Below are positions 17,181 to 27,544 of a DNA stretch of 64,000 bases, one piece after another. How positions within the stretch are numbered: position 1 is the stretch's first letter; each line of letters starts with the position of its first letter. Under the pieces are notes generated by a model, which searched no databases, was not told the origin of the DNA, and worked only from the letters and a program-made list of their open reading frames with translations. Position numbers and translations under genes: made by a program. The stretch is from Chelativorans intermedius (lineage in GTDB: Bacteria > Pseudomonadota > Alphaproteobacteria > Rhizobiales > Rhizobiaceae), in contig NZ_JAODNW010000003.1 in NCBI RefSeq assembly GCF_025398255.1, positions 124,001-188,000 of the forward strand. Direction: 5' to 3'.

Positions 17181-17195
17181 GTTCGTATTGCGAAC
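17181..17195. promoter_or_regulatory. IclR-type operator between the 3-oxoadipate operon and its regulator
   Basis: GTTCGTATTGCGAAC is a perfect 5-5-5 dyad, similar to the GTTCG-N5-CGAAC-like boxes bound by PcaU/PobR/PcaR-group IclR proteins. A related half (ATGCGATACA) follows at 17207-17216 as a degenerate direct repeat. It lies between the two divergent starts, so one protein bound here could act on both. Confidence 0.6.
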
Positions 17196-17223
17196 ATAAG
17201 TTTTATATGCGATACAGAAATAG

Positions 17224-18021
17224 ATGGATGATGCAGACAAGTCAATGCGGGAAGGCGGGGCCTCCGCGCGCGATTTCGTCGGGTCGCTGGCCAAGGGGCT
17301 CGGCGTGATCGAGGTTCTTGCCGGCGCCCCGGCCGGTTTGCGGCTTACGCAGGTGGCGGAAGCCACGGGGCTGACGCGCGCCGGTGCCCGCCGGCTGCTG
17401 CTTACGCTCGTGGCAGAGGGCTATGTGCGGCAGGAGGGGCGCAATTTCCTGCTTTCGGCCAGGCTTCTGTCGCTTGTCCGCACCTGGCTCGGCGGCTCGT
17501 CGATTTGGGCCCATGCGCAGCCCGTCATGCGCGCGGTCTCGCAGGCGCTGGGGGAGTCCTGCTCGGCGGCGGTGTTGGAGGGGGAGGATGTGGTCTATGT
17601 CGCGCGCGTGGCGGGGCGGCGCATCATGTCCGTCTCGCTCGGGCCGGGGGCGCGGCTGCCGGCCTATTGCACGTCGATGGGCCGGGTGCTCCTGTCAGAC
17701 CTGGATGAGGCCGAACTCGCCCGTTTTCTGGACAAGGCGGCGATCCGCGCCAACACGCCCAAGACGGTGACGGACCGGCAGGCGCTGGCGGCCCGCGTGG
17801 CCATGGTCCGGCGGCAGGGTTATGCCATCGTCGACGAGGAACTGGAGCTGGGTCTGCGGTCGATCGCCGTGCCGGTGCGCGCGCCTGGCGGGCGCATTGC
17901 CGCCGCCCTCAACGTTTCCACGCAGTCGGCGCGGTTCACCTGCGAGGAGATGCGGCAGATCGTTCTGCCGTGCCTTCTCGATGCGGCCCGGAAAATCGAG
18001 GATTTTCTCGCCCTGCAATAG
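17224..18021 (+). CDS. IclR-family transcriptional regulator (PcaR/PcaU-like)
   Basis: The 265-residue protein has an N-terminal winged helix (about residues 18-80: LAKGLGVIEVL, then GLTRAGARRLLLTL) and a GAF-like effector domain with SMGRVLLSDLDEAEL and YAIVDEELELGLRSIAVPVR. The latter is typical of PcaR/PcaU/PobR. These regulators activate beta-ketoadipate genes in response to 3-oxoadipate or protocatechuate. It is divergent from the CoA-transferase operon, whose control region has a matching dyad. ATG 17224 has a weak ribosome site; an in-frame ATG at 17245 is the alternative. Confidence 0.9.
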   Translation: MDDADKSMREGGASARDFVGSLAKGLGVIEVLAGAPAGLRLTQVAEATGLTRAGARRLLLTLVAEGYVRQEGRNFLLSARLLSLVRTWLGGSSIWAHAQPVMRAVSQALGESCSAAVLEGEDVVYVARVAGRRIMSVSLGPGARLPAYCTSMGRVLLSDLDEAELARFLDKAAIRANTPKTVTDRQALAARVAMVRRQGYAIVDEELELGLRSIAVPVRAPGGRIAAALNVSTQSARFTCEEMRQIVLPCLLDAARKIEDFLALQ

Positions 18022-18035
18022 GCGCGCATGCCGGC

Positions 18036-18266
18036 TCATGCCGCTGTCCGCGAATCCCTGGACGTCTGCTCCCCTTCAAGCTTTTCCCGCATCCTGCGGG
18101 CCAACCGCGCCTGAAGGCGGGCGTTAAGCAGCTTCTCCCAGCTCTCGTCGGCGTCGTTGGCGGCGGCTGCGTGCGGCATCCTCAGAAGCGTGTCGACGAA
18201 GGATTCGGTTTCGCTGCGCGAAAGAAGCGCGTCGATTTCCGCTTCGATTCTCTTGTCAAAAGTCAT
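18036..18266 (-). CDS. Small hypothetical protein, 76 residues
   Basis: A GGAGG site lies seven to eight bases before ATG 18266. The product starts MTFDKRIEAEIDALLSRSET, is mainly helical by composition, and ends in a basic, polar region (ARRMREKLEGEQTSRDSRTA). It has no signal peptide, membrane segment or recognised motif. It converges with the IclR gene and lies downstream of the xylA terminator, so it is probably a single transcription unit. The good ribosome site supports it as real; I do not recognise the family. Confidence 0.55.
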   Translation of the reverse strand: MTFDKRIEAEIDALLSRSETESFVDTLLRMPHAAAANDADESWEKLLNARLQARLARRMREKLEGEQTSRDSRTAA

Positions 18267-18411
18267 CCTGTCGCCTCCAACCGGGAGAGCTGGCGTCCTC
18301 GAATCTGCAGCCCGGAATCTGCGCGATAATCCTGTCGGGATGAAGGCGGTCCAATGAAGTTTTGACGACAGTTGTATAGAAAAATATGTCAGCCCCGGTG
18401 CCCGTGGCGGC

Positions 18412-18446
18412 AAAAAATACGCCCGCGCCTTCGGAAGGCGCGGGCG
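18412..18446 (-). terminator. Rho-independent terminator of xylB-xylA
   Basis: A GC-rich hairpin (CGCCCGCGCC, loop TTCGGAA region, GGCGCGGGCG; 18420-18446) is followed on the minus strand by a run of six T (18412-18417), about 55 bases after the xylA stop. Confidence 0.8.
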
Positions 18447-18502
18447 GAGGGCAAAATTTTCTCTCGGCCGGCGAGACGACCTGCCGAGACGCGCCCGTGT
18501 CG

Positions 18503-19813
18503 CTAGACGTAGCGGTTGACGACGTTCTCCAGCTTTTCCTGCTGGCCGGAGCGCGGCTGCGGGTCTATTCCCTCTCTCGCCACGCGCGCGGCGATCTCCT
18601 CCAGCGTGCGCTCGCCCCTCAGCATGGCCTGCGCCTCGGCGTCCTTCCAGCCGGCATAGCGTGCCTCCAGGGGGGCGGACAGGGCCTTGTCCTCGATCAT
18701 GCGCGCTGCCGCCTTCAGCCCGCGCGCGCACACGTCCATGCCGCCCACATGCGCGGCGATCAGGTCCTCCGGGTCGAGCGACTGGCGGCGCAGCTTGGCG
18801 TCGAAATTGGTGCCGCCGGTGGTGAAGCCGCCGGCCTGCAGCACATGGTAATAGGCCAGCGCCACCTCGGGCACGTTGTTGGGGAACTGGTCGGTGTCCC
18901 AGCCCGACTGATAGTCGTTGCGGTTCATGTCGATGGAGCCGAGGATGCCCAGCGTGGCGGCCAGCGCCAGCTCGTGCTCGAAGGAGTGCCCCGCGAGGAT
19001 GGCATGGCCCTGCTCGATGTTCATCTTCACCTCGCCTTCGAGCCCGTAGCGCTTGAGAAAGCCGTAGACCGTGGCGACGTCGTAGTCGTACTGGTGCTTG
19101 GTTGGCTCCTGTGGCTTCGGCTCGACGAGGATGGTGCCCTTGAAGCCGATCTTGTGCTTGTAGTCCACGACCATGCAGAGGAAGCGGCCAAGCTGATCCA
19201 GCTCGCGGCCCATGTCGGTGTTGAGCAGAGTCTCATAGCCCTCGCGGCCGCCCCAGAGCACATAGTTCTGGCCGTCCAGGCGCTTGGTGACGTCCATGCA
19301 CGCCTTCACCGTTGCCGCGGCATAGGCGAACACGTCGGGGTCCGGGTTGGTGGCGGCCCCCGCCATGTAGCGGCGGTTGGAGAACAGGTTCGCCGTGCCC
19401 CACAGCAGCTTCGGTCCCCCGTCCTCCATCTTCCGGGCAATGTAGTCGGCCATCTCGTCGAGGCGGGCGACGCTTTCGGCATAGCTCGCCCCTTCGGGCC
19501 GCACGTCGTGATCATGGAAGGTGAAGAAGGGCACGCCCAGGATCTTGAACATCTCGAAGGCCACATCCGCCTTCAGCTTCGCCTTCTCCATCGTCTCGCC
19601 GAACCACGGCCGCTCGAAGGTCTGGCCGCCGAAGGGATCGTTGCCCGGCCAGACGAAATTGTGCCAGTAGCACACGGCGAAGCGCAGGTGGTCCTCCAGG
19701 CGCTTTCCCAGCACCATCTCGTCGGGGTTGTAGTGGCGGAAGGCAAGCGGGTTGTCGCTGTCCGGCCCTTCATAGGCGACGGGCTTGATGTCGCCGAAAA
19801 ATCCAGTGCTCAT
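18503..19813 (-). CDS. xylA: Xylose isomerase
   Basis: The 436-residue enzyme interconverts D-xylose and D-xylulose using two divalent metals. Family signatures include [12 protein letters not shown] (active-site His, metal Asp region), [16 protein letters not shown], and the [20 protein letters not shown] metal-binding segment. Length matches the long (class II) form. It follows xylB with a 4-bp overlap (ATGA) and is closed by a strong terminator. Gene order kinase then isomerase is the reverse of E. coli. The regulator and xylose ABC transporter are not in view. Confidence 0.96.
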   Translation of the reverse strand: MSTGFFGDIKPVAYEGPDSDNPLAFRHYNPDEMVLGKRLEDHLRFAVCYWHNFVWPGNDPFGGQTFERPWFGETMEKAKLKADVAFEMFKILGVPFFTFHDHDVRPEGASYAESVARLDEMADYIARKMEDGGPKLLWGTANLFSNRRYMAGAATNPDPDVFAYAAATVKACMDVTKRLDGQNYVLWGGREGYETLLNTDMGRELDQLGRFLCMVVDYKHKIGFKGTILVEPKPQEPTKHQYDYDVATVYGFLKRYGLEGEVKMNIEQGHAILAGHSFEHELALAATLGILGSIDMNRNDYQSGWDTDQFPNNVPEVALAYYHVLQAGGFTTGGTNFDAKLRRQSLDPEDLIAAHVGGMDVCARGLKAAARMIEDKALSAPLEARYAGWKDAEAQAMLRGERTLEEIAARVAREGIDPQPRSGQQEKLENVVNRYV

Positions 19814-21264
19814 GTCGTGGCTCCTCGTATGGCAGGGTAGAGTTCGCGATAGCGGCGGTAGGCCGCCTCATAGGCCGGGGTCAGTGTCTCCTCCGGCTCC
19901 ACCGTGGCGGCGATCCTCGGCGGTGTGCAGACGGCCAGCGGATCGGCACCGCGCGCGGCCACAAGGCCCAGCCGGGCGGCGCCGAAGGCGGCGCCGAAAT
20001 CGCCCTCCGCCGGCACGTCGACGGGAAGTCCCAGCGCCGTTGCGATGGCCTTCAGCCAGTAGGACGAACGCGAGCCACCGCCGATGGCGGTGACGCGGGA
20101 AAGCGTCGTGCCCGCCCGGCGCAGCGCTTCCAGGCTGTCGCGAAAGGCGAAGGCCACGCCCTCCACCACCGCCTGGGTCAGCGCGGCCCGGTCGCTCTGG
20201 TGGGCAAGCCCGGTCAGGCTGCCGCGGATGGCGGCATCGTTATGCGGTGTGCGCTCGCCGGAAAGATAGGGCAGGAAGGTCACGCCCGTCGGCGCGCGCA
20301 GCGTTTCGCCCAGCTCCCCGGTCAGCGCCGCCGGGCTGGCGCCGGTGATCCGGGACAGCCAGTTGAGCGAATCGGTGGCCGAAAGGATGACGCCCATCTG
20401 GTGCCAGGTGCCGGGAAGAGCATGGCAGAAGGTGTGCACCGCGCTCTCCGGGTTGGGCAGATAGGCGCCGTTTGCGGCAAACAGCACGCCGGACGTGCCG
20501 AGCGAGACGAAGGCCGCCCCCGGCTTCACCGTGCCTGCGCCGCAGGCGGACGCCGCGTTGTCCCCGGCGCCTCCCGCGACCACGACATCCCGGCCCATGC
20601 CCCAGCGGTCGGCCAGTTCGCCGCGCAGCGTGCCGGCCGGCTCTGTGCCTTCCACCAGGCGCGGCATGTGGTCCTCGCCAAGTTCGGTTGCCGCCAGAAG
20701 CTGCGGCGACCAGCAGCGCTTCTCCACGTCCAGCCAGGCCGTGCCCGCCGCGTCCGACATTTCCGAGACATGCTCGCCCGTCAGCCACAGGCGCAGATAG
20801 TCCTTGGGAAGGAGCACCCGTGCCGTACGCGCAAAGATGTCCGGCTCGTGCCGCCTCACCCAGGCGAGCTTGGGCGCGGTAAAGCCGGGAAAGACAATGT
20901 TGCCGGTGATCTGCCGAAAGCGCGGATCGGCGTCGAGCGCCGCGGCTTCCTCGTGGCTGCGGGTGTCGTTCCACAGAATGCAGGGCCGCAGCGACGTGTC
21001 GGCCGCGTCCAGCAGAGTCGCGCCGTGCATCTGGCCGGACAGGCCGATGCCCCTGACGGCCGCAAGTGCCTTGCCGTGCGAACGCTTGAGCGTCGCCAGC
21101 GCCTCCTGCGTGGCACGGATCCAGTCCGCCGGATCCTGCTCGGACCATCCCGCATGGGGGCGCGAAACCGTCAGCGCCCCGGTGGCCGACGCCACCACCG
21201 TCTGCGCCTCGTCGATGACGAGCGCCTTCACCCCGGAGGTGCCGAGGTCGATGCCGAGATACAT
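19810..21264 (-). CDS. xylB: Xylulokinase
   Basis: The start at [20 protein letters not shown] follows GGGGAGGAAA and gives 484 residues, normal for the FGGY kinase family. The phosphate-1 motif [12 protein letters not shown] is at the N-terminus. SGQMHG and the [13 protein letters not shown] and [10 protein letters not shown] motifs are characteristic of XylB. It phosphorylates D-xylulose to xylulose 5-phosphate for the pentose phosphate pathway. It is the promoter-proximal gene of xylB-xylA and is divergent from a 2-hydroxyacid dehydrogenase gene. A longer upstream in-frame reading has no ribosome site. Confidence 0.95.
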   Translation of the reverse strand: MYLGIDLGTSGVKALVIDEAQTVVASATGALTVSRPHAGWSEQDPADWIRATQEALATLKRSHGKALAAVRGIGLSGQMHGATLLDAADTSLRPCILWNDTRSHEEAAALDADPRFRQITGNIVFPGFTAPKLAWVRRHEPDIFARTARVLLPKDYLRLWLTGEHVSEMSDAAGTAWLDVEKRCWSPQLLAATELGEDHMPRLVEGTEPAGTLRGELADRWGMGRDVVVAGGAGDNAASACGAGTVKPGAAFVSLGTSGVLFAANGAYLPNPESAVHTFCHALPGTWHQMGVILSATDSLNWLSRITGASPAALTGELGETLRAPTGVTFLPYLSGERTPHNDAAIRGSLTGLAHQSDRAALTQAVVEGVAFAFRDSLEALRRAGTTLSRVTAIGGGSRSSYWLKAIATALGLPVDVPAEGDFGAAFGAARLGLVAARGADPLAVCTPPRIAATVEPEETLTPAYEAAYRRYRELYPAIRGATT

Positions 21265-21332
21265 GCGTTTCCTCCCCGCTGCCGCCGGCAATCTCGCCCG
21301 TTCGTGGGCGCCGGCACCGCAACGATCAATTT

Positions 21333-21347
21333 TTTCGAGCTCCGAAA
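21333..21347. promoter_or_regulatory. Candidate operator dyad upstream of xylB
   Basis: TTTCGAGCTCCGAAA has 5-bp arms about a 5-base centre and sits in the A+T-richer part of the xylB/hydroxyacid-dehydrogenase divergent region, about 70 bp before xylB. A sugar repressor such as XylR could bind here, but no regulator gene is adjacent. Confidence 0.3.
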
Positions 21348-21473
21348 CAAATATGCACATCCGCCGCTGCAAGGCAATCGTGCAGACTGGTGGCGGGCAT
21401 GGCACGGCACCTTCTTCACAAGCGCCGTGCCAGCGCCTACCGTGCAACCTGCAAAGGCAAGGAGGCAAGCCTG

Positions 21474-22451
21474 ATGAGCGAGAAGCGCGCGCAAACCACG
21501 ATCCTGGTGCCGGGAAAGCTGCCCTCCCGAGCGCTGGAGCGCATCGAGGAGCAGTTCCATCTGGTCAGGATCGACAGGGCGGATACGGCGCTTCTCACCG
21601 ACGAGATGAAGCAGTCGGTGGAGGGAATCGCTGCCGCCACGGTCATCGACGCGGCGTTCATCGACGCCTTGCCCAAGCTGCGAATCATCGCCAATTTCGG
21701 CGTCGGCTACGATTCCGTCGATGCCGCCCATGCCGGCAGCAGGGGGGTGATGGTCACCAACACGCCGGACGTGCTGACCGAGGAGGTGGCGGATACGGCG
21801 CTGGGGCTGCTCATCAACACGGTGCGGGAGTTGCCGAAGGCCGAGGCGTGGTTGCGCGCCGGGCGCTGGCGCAGCGACGGCGCCTATCCGCTGACGCGCG
21901 CCACGCTGCGCGGGCGCAGCGTCGGCATCTTCGGGCTGGGGCGCATCGGCCGGGCGATTGCGCGGCGCGTGGAGGCGTTCGGCCTTCCGGTCAGCTATCA
22001 CAACCGCCGCCCGGTGGAAGGCGTCGACTACGAGTATCACCCGACGCTGCTGTCGCTGGCCTCGGCCGTGGACACGCTCATCTCGGTGGCGCCTGGCGGC
22101 GCGGCGACGCACAAGGCGGTGAATGCCGAGGTGCTTGCAGCGCTCGGCCCCAACGGTGTGTTCGTCAATGTCGGGCGCGGCAGCACGGTGGACGAACCGG
22201 CCCTCATCGAGGCGTTGCGCGCCGGCACCATCCTGGCCGCCGGCCTCGACGTCTTCGCCGACGAGCCGAACGTGCCGGAAGCGCTGATTGCCTGCGAGAA
22301 TGCCTGCCTGCTGCCGCATGTCGGCTCGGCCTCTTTGCACACGCGCCAGGCCATGGCCGATCTGGTGGTCGACAATCTCGTCGCCTGGTTCACCAGGGGT
22401 CGGGCGCTCACTCCCGTTGCGGAGACGGCGCATCTGGTGGCCGGCCGCTGA
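21474..22451 (+). CDS. D-isomer 2-hydroxyacid dehydrogenase (glyoxylate/hydroxypyruvate reductase-like)
   Basis: ATG 21474 is preceded by AAGGAGG and gives a 325-residue protein. The NAD(P)-binding Rossmann motif is GIFGLGRIGRAIARRV. Catalytic residues lie in FVNVGRGSTVDE (Arg nearby), the FADEPNVPE Glu region and LLPHVGSAS (His). The family reduces glyoxylate, hydroxypyruvate or related 2-oxoacids. Divergent placement from xylB may mean a role in sugar-acid metabolism, or with the glyoxylate produced by the purine island; sequence does not fix the substrate. Confidence 0.85.
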   Translation: MSEKRAQTTILVPGKLPSRALERIEEQFHLVRIDRADTALLTDEMKQSVEGIAAATVIDAAFIDALPKLRIIANFGVGYDSVDAAHAGSRGVMVTNTPDVLTEEVADTALGLLINTVRELPKAEAWLRAGRWRSDGAYPLTRATLRGRSVGIFGLGRIGRAIARRVEAFGLPVSYHNRRPVEGVDYEYHPTLLSLASAVDTLISVAPGGAATHKAVNAEVLAALGPNGVFVNVGRGSTVDEPALIEALRAGTILAAGLDVFADEPNVPEALIACENACLLPHVGSASLHTRQAMADLVVDNLVAWFTRGRALTPVAETAHLVAGR

Positions 22452-22528
22452 GGCTGCGCGCCGAAAGATTGGCTTAACCCTTGCCGGAGAGAATGGCCGG
22501 GCCCTTCAACGGCACAGGGGGAAAGCCC

Positions 22529-22918
22529 ATGAAACCGGCCCTTGCCGCCTTCGCTGCCACGGCGCTCGCCGCGCTTGCCCTGCCGGCCTTCGACTCGCAA
22601 GAAAATGCCGAGCCGGCCCTTGCGACCGCCGGGTCGGTGCCTGCGCACTATCGCCTGGATGTCGCCGGTCGCCGGTCGGGATGCACCCTGGCACGGCGCG
22701 GGGCGGATGTCAGCGGCCGCGCAGAGGTCGCGCTCGAGGGGGACTGCCGCGGTCCCGCCCTGTCGCTCGGCACAGCGCGCTACTGGCGCGAGCAGGAGGG
22801 CACGGTTCTTCTGGAGGCGGCGGATGGCCGGATCGTGGCGGAGTTCTTCGCCGCCGACGGCGTGGCCTATGAGTCGCTGCGCCCGGCCCGGCCGCTCATG
22901 GCCCTTGTCGTCCAGTAG
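22529..22918 (+). CDS. Periplasmic AprI/Inh metalloprotease-inhibitor-like protein
   Basis: ATG 22529, preceded by GGGGGAAAG, gives a 129-residue exported protein. It has a signal peptide (MKPALAAFAATALAALALPA) and a small beta-barrel-like domain. The domain pattern of AprI/Inh is visible: HYRLDVAGRRSGCTLARRG, a second Cys in EGDC, a Trp in ARYWREQEGTVLLEAADGR and a final FAADGVAYESLRP. Family members inhibit serralysin-type proteases or form outer-membrane lipoproteins such as Omp19; this one lacks a lipobox. No target protease gene is nearby. Confidence 0.7.
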   Translation: MKPALAAFAATALAALALPAFDSQENAEPALATAGSVPAHYRLDVAGRRSGCTLARRGADVSGRAEVALEGDCRGPALSLGTARYWREQEGTVLLEAADGRIVAEFFAADGVAYESLRPARPLMALVVQ

Positions 22919-22922
22919 GCGC

Positions 22923-23693
22923 CTATGCGGCGGCGCTGGCGCCCGCGCGGGCGCTGCGATGGGCACGAACCGCCGCGCCGAAGGCCTCGAAGATCTGCCG
23001 CGAGGGCGCGTCGCTCGCCGCCCAGTATTCGGGATGCCACTGAACGCCGACGGCAAAGGCCGGCGCCCCCGCCACGCAGACCGCCTCAATGGTGCCGTCG
23101 GGCGCTGTCGCCTCCACCCGCAGGTTCGGGGCAAGCTGGGCGATCCCCTGGCGGTGCACCGAGTTCACGCGAATTTCTCGCTCCGCGAAGAGGCGGGCCA
23201 GGCAGCCGCCCGGCGCGATGTTCACACCGTGACGGATGGCGAAGCGCTCATCCTGGTTCTCGCTTTCCGGCGAACGGTGGTCGAGCGCGCCTTCCTGCTC
23301 CTGGATCTCGCCAGCCAGCGTGCCGCCCAGCGCCACGTTGAGCTCCTGAATGCCGCGGCAGATGGCCAGAAGCGGCACCCCCTTCTCGATCGCCCTGCGG
23401 ATGAGGGGCAGCGTGGTGTCGTCGCGCCGCTCGTCATAGGGGCCGTGTTTCTCGTCCGCCTCGGCCCCGTAGCGGGAGGGGTGGACGTTCGATTTCGCCC
23501 CCGTCAGCATCACCCCGTCGACCGAGGAAAGCAGCGAATCGAGGTCGAGGCGCCCGCCGAAGCAGGGCACGAGGACGGGCAGCACGCCGGCGGCCGATAT
23601 GGCCGCTTCCAGATAGGGCTCGGGCGTTGCGTGCCAGGTGTAGCGCTCGAACGTCTTTACATCCGTGGAAACGGCAACGAGGGGTTGATCCAT
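22923..23693 (-). CDS. Gamma-glutamyl-gamma-aminobutyrate hydrolase family protein (peptidase C26)
   Basis: The start at MDQPLVAVSTDVKTFERYTW follows AAAGGAAG, giving 256 residues. It is a class-I glutamine-amidotransferase fold with nucleophile Cys in LAICRGIQELN and the His/Glu pair in VQWHPEYW, the peptidase C26 layout. E. coli PuuD of putrescine breakdown is a member, but other members act on other gamma-glutamyl amides. No other putrescine genes are close. It converges with the AprI-like gene (4-bp gap) and is divergent from the TRAP binding-protein gene. Confidence 0.85.
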   Translation of the reverse strand: MDQPLVAVSTDVKTFERYTWHATPEPYLEAAISAAGVLPVLVPCFGGRLDLDSLLSSVDGVMLTGAKSNVHPSRYGAEADEKHGPYDERRDDTTLPLIRRAIEKGVPLLAICRGIQELNVALGGTLAGEIQEQEGALDHRSPESENQDERFAIRHGVNIAPGGCLARLFAEREIRVNSVHRQGIAQLAPNLRVEATAPDGTIEAVCVAGAPAFAVGVQWHPEYWAASDAPSRQIFEAFGAAVRAHRSARAGASAAA

Positions 23694-23751
23694 GGCTTCC
23701 TTTCCGCCTGTCGGGCGCTCCGGCCGGCCCGGCGCGCTGCCCGACATTTAG

Positions 23752-25014
<1,263 letters not shown>

Positions 25015-25044
25015 GGCGCCTGCCAGCAGCTATCGCGGGAAGAA

Positions 25045-25080
25045 AAGGGCCCCGGAGCGTCGCGCTCCGGGGCCTTCCTT
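25045..25080. terminator. Bidirectional terminator between takP-like gene and TRAP permease genes
   Basis: A perfect 12-bp stem (GGCCCCGGAGCG at 25048-25059 and CGCTCCGGGGCC at 25063-25074, 3-base loop) is followed by TTCCTTTT on the plus strand and by CTTTTCTT on the minus strand, serving both converging genes. Confidence 0.85.
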
Positions 25081-25096
25081 TTGTCGCCGCTCCCTG

Positions 25097-26890
25097 TCAG
25101 TCGAAGCTTGGCGGCTGGCTCAGATCGTCGCCCGGCAGGGCAGGTGGTGCGGCGTCTCCGCCCTGTTCCGGTGCGCCGAGCGGCGGCAGGCCCTCCATGC
25201 CCGGCAGTTGCAGGCCACCGCCTTGCGCATCGTCGCCGGGTGTGCCGAACGGCGAGCCTTCCAGGCCCCCGCCCTCTCCGAAGCCCGGTATGGTGATCTC
25301 GATCTGACTGGGATCGACGACGCTCTCCTTCTTGTAGTGGGTAACGAGCCCGGGAAAGGCGATCACCAGCAGGATCATCAGGAACTGGATGACGATGAAG
25401 GGAAGGGCCCCGCGATAGATCTCCAGCGTGCGCACGGCGGGCAGCATGCGGCCGGACACGGTGTCTTTCCACTCCTTCATCGGCGCAACGGAGCGCAGAT
25501 AGAACAGCGAGAAGCCGAAGGGCGGTGTCAGGAAGCTGGTCTGCAGGTTGATGCCCAGAATGATGCCGAACCAGATGAGGTCGATGCCCAGCGTCTCGGC
25601 GGCTGGCGCCAGAAGCGGCACCATGATGAAGGCGATCTCGAAGAAATCCAGAAAGCAGCCGAGAATGAAGACGAGGATCGTCACGGTGATCAGGAAACCC
25701 GTCTCGCCGCCCGGCAGGCTCAACAGCAGCTCCTCGATCCATACATTGCCGTTGATGCCATAGAAGGTCAGGCCGAAGACGCGCGCCCCGATGAGAATGA
25801 ACATGACGAAGGCGGAGAGCTTGGTCGTCGCGTCCAGCGCCTGTTTGAGCACGCTCAGGGTGAGCCGGCGCTTGGCAAACGCCAGGATCAGCGCTCCCGT
25901 CGCGCCCATGGCGCCGCCCTCGGTCGGCGTGGCGATGCCGAGGAAGATGGTGCCCAGAACCAGGAAGATGAGGGCAAGCGGCGGGATCAGCACGATCACC
26001 ACCTGCTCGGCCAGGCGCGACAGGATGCCGAGCTTGAGGTGGCGGTTGGCGAGGCTGAAGACCAGCGCGGCGATCGTTGCCGTGGTTGCCGACCAGACGA
26101 CGCGCACCTCTTCGCGCATCTCCGTGAAGAGCAGGTGATAGGCAGCGAAATACAGCCCCACGGCCGCCGCCAGGACACCCACCAGAGACCACACGCCGCC
26201 GCCCAGCGTGCGGGTTTCGGGCGGCAGGGCGGGCGCCCATTGCGGGCGCACCAGCGTCACGGCGAAGACGAACAGACAGTAGACGCCGACGATGATCAGT
26301 GCCGGCAGGAGCGCGCCCACATACATGTCGCCCACCGAGCGGCCGAGCTGGTCGGCCATCACGATGAGCACCAGCGATGGCGGCACGATCTGCGCCAGCG
26401 TGCCCGAGGCGGCGATGGCGCCGGTGGCGAAGCCGCTGTTGTAGTTGTAGCGCATCATGATGGGCAGCGAGATCAGCCCCATGGCGATCACCGAGGCGGC
26501 CACGACACCCGTCGTGGCGGCCAGCAGCGCCCCCACCACCACCACCGCATAGGCGATGCCGCCGCGCACCGGACCGAAAAGCTGGCCGATCGTCTCCAGC
26601 AGGTCCTCGGCCATGCGCGAGCGTTCGAGAATGAGCCCCATGAAGGTGAAGAACGGCACGGCAAGCAGCGTGTCGTTGTACATGATGCCGTAAATGCGCT
26701 CGGGATGGGACTGGAGCAGCGGCCAGAACAGGCGGATCTCGCTGGAGATGGTGGAAAGCTCCACCCCGATGACGAAGAAGAACAGCCCGCCCGCCGCCAG
26801 CGTGAAGGCGACCGGATAGCCGATGAGCAGCATCGCCATCACGCAGGTGAACATGATGGGGGCGAGATTGTGCGCGATCAGGTCAACCAC
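25097..26890 (-). CDS. TRAP transporter large permease subunit (DctM/TakM-like, extended form)
   Basis: The GTG start at 26890 overlaps the small-subunit gene by 8 bp and yields 597 residues. The multi-spanning DctM core has motifs such as FFTFMGLILERS, ATTGVVAASVIAMGLISLP, and FLGIATPTEGGAMGATGAL. At about 600 residues it belongs to the longer DctM group; the usual length is near 430. The extra length comes from an internal hydrophobic insertion around residues 200-300 and a Gly/Pro-rich tail of about 60 residues (from about 537) that looks disordered. With the DctQ subunit and the TakP-like protein it would drive Na+-coupled uptake of 2-oxoacids. The substrate is inferred from the binding protein. 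Confidence 0.88.
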   Translation of the reverse strand: MVDLIAHNLAPIMFTCVMAMLLIGYPVAFTLAAGGLFFFVIGVELSTISSEIRLFWPLLQSHPERIYGIMYNDTLLAVPFFTFMGLILERSRMAEDLLETIGQLFGPVRGGIAYAVVVVGALLAATTGVVAASVIAMGLISLPIMMRYNYNSGFATGAIAASGTLAQIVPPSLVLIVMADQLGRSVGDMYVGALLPALIIVGVYCLFVFAVTLVRPQWAPALPPETRTLGGGVWSLVGVLAAAVGLYFAAYHLLFTEMREEVRVVWSATTATIAALVFSLANRHLKLGILSRLAEQVVIVLIPPLALIFLVLGTIFLGIATPTEGGAMGATGALILAFAKRRLTLSVLKQALDATTKLSAFVMFILIGARVFGLTFYGINGNVWIEELLLSLPGGETGFLITVTILVFILGCFLDFFEIAFIMVPLLAPAAETLGIDLIWFGIILGINLQTSFLTPPFGFSLFYLRSVAPMKEWKDTVSGRMLPAVRTLEIYRGALPFIVIQFLMILLVIAFPGLVTHYKKESVVDPSQIEITIPGFGEGGGLEGSPFGTPGDDAQGGGLQLPGMEGLPPLGAPEQGGDAAPPALPGDDLSQPPSFD

Positions 26891-27500
26891 GGCCGATCCC
26901 CTCCTTGTCCTCCATCTCGATGGCGGCTTCCACCGTCGGATGCGCATAGTGCTGCGGATTGGGCTCGTCGATGAGGCCGCGGATCACCGCGTAGCGCTTG
27001 ATGATCTCCGAAAGGGCCTGGGCCGTGAGAAGCACGAAGCCCGCAAGCACCATGAATTTGGCCGGCCAGATGATGAGGCCGCCGGCATTGGTGGACACCT
27101 CGCCGCTCAGGAAGGAGCGCAGGAACCAAGGCCAGGACAGATAGACCAGCAGCACGACGAAGGGCAGAAGGAAGAAGATGTGGCAGAACAGGTCGATCCA
27201 GTCGCGCACCCGCTTCGACAGCCTGCCCGAGATGATGTCGATGCGGATATGTTCGTTCTTCAGCAGCGTATAGGCCGAAGCCAGCATGAACACGGTGCCG
27301 TAGAGATACCACTGCAGCTCCAACAAGGCGTTGGAAGCGCGCGGAATCGGCAGGTAGTCCGGCAGCCCCTCGCCAAGGAAGCGCACGATGGCGTTGTAGG
27401 CCGAGACCAGCACCGCCACCAGAATGAGCCAGGAAACCTGTCTGCCTATGAATTGATTGATGCGATCGACGACGCGGGACAGCCCCAGCAGCCCTTGCAT
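26883..27500 (-). CDS. TRAP transporter small permease subunit (DctQ/TakQ-like)
   Basis: ATG 27500 follows GGAGGAG and gives 205 residues with four hydrophobic helices (about 22-42, 55-80, 108-130, 150-175). QVSWLILVAVLVSAYNAIVRF and LQWYLYGTVFMLASAYTLL are characteristic of the longer DctQ proteins. It pairs with the large subunit encoded next, with an 8-bp overlap. A terminator-like hairpin on the opposite strand lies 22-44 bp upstream of its start. Confidence 0.88.
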   Translation of the reverse strand: MQGLLGLSRVVDRINQFIGRQVSWLILVAVLVSAYNAIVRFLGEGLPDYLPIPRASNALLELQWYLYGTVFMLASAYTLLKNEHIRIDIISGRLSKRVRDWIDLFCHIFFLLPFVVLLVYLSWPWFLRSFLSGEVSTNAGGLIIWPAKFMVLAGFVLLTAQALSEIIKRYAVIRGLIDEPNPQHYAHPTVEAAIEMEDKEGIGRG

Positions 27501-27521
27501 TCACTCCTCCAGCAGTTCCCC

Positions 27522-27544
27522 AAGGCCCTTTGCGGGCCTTTTTT
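27522..27544 (+). terminator. Intrinsic-terminator-like hairpin in the dctQ leader (plus strand)
   Basis: AAGGCCC, loop TTTGC, GGGCCTT and TTTT form a stem with a six-T tail when read on the plus strand. No plus-strand gene ends here, as dctQ and dctM are on the minus strand. It may stop antisense transcripts from the permease region, or fold in the dctQ leader, where it would be preceded by A residues. Confidence 0.5.
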
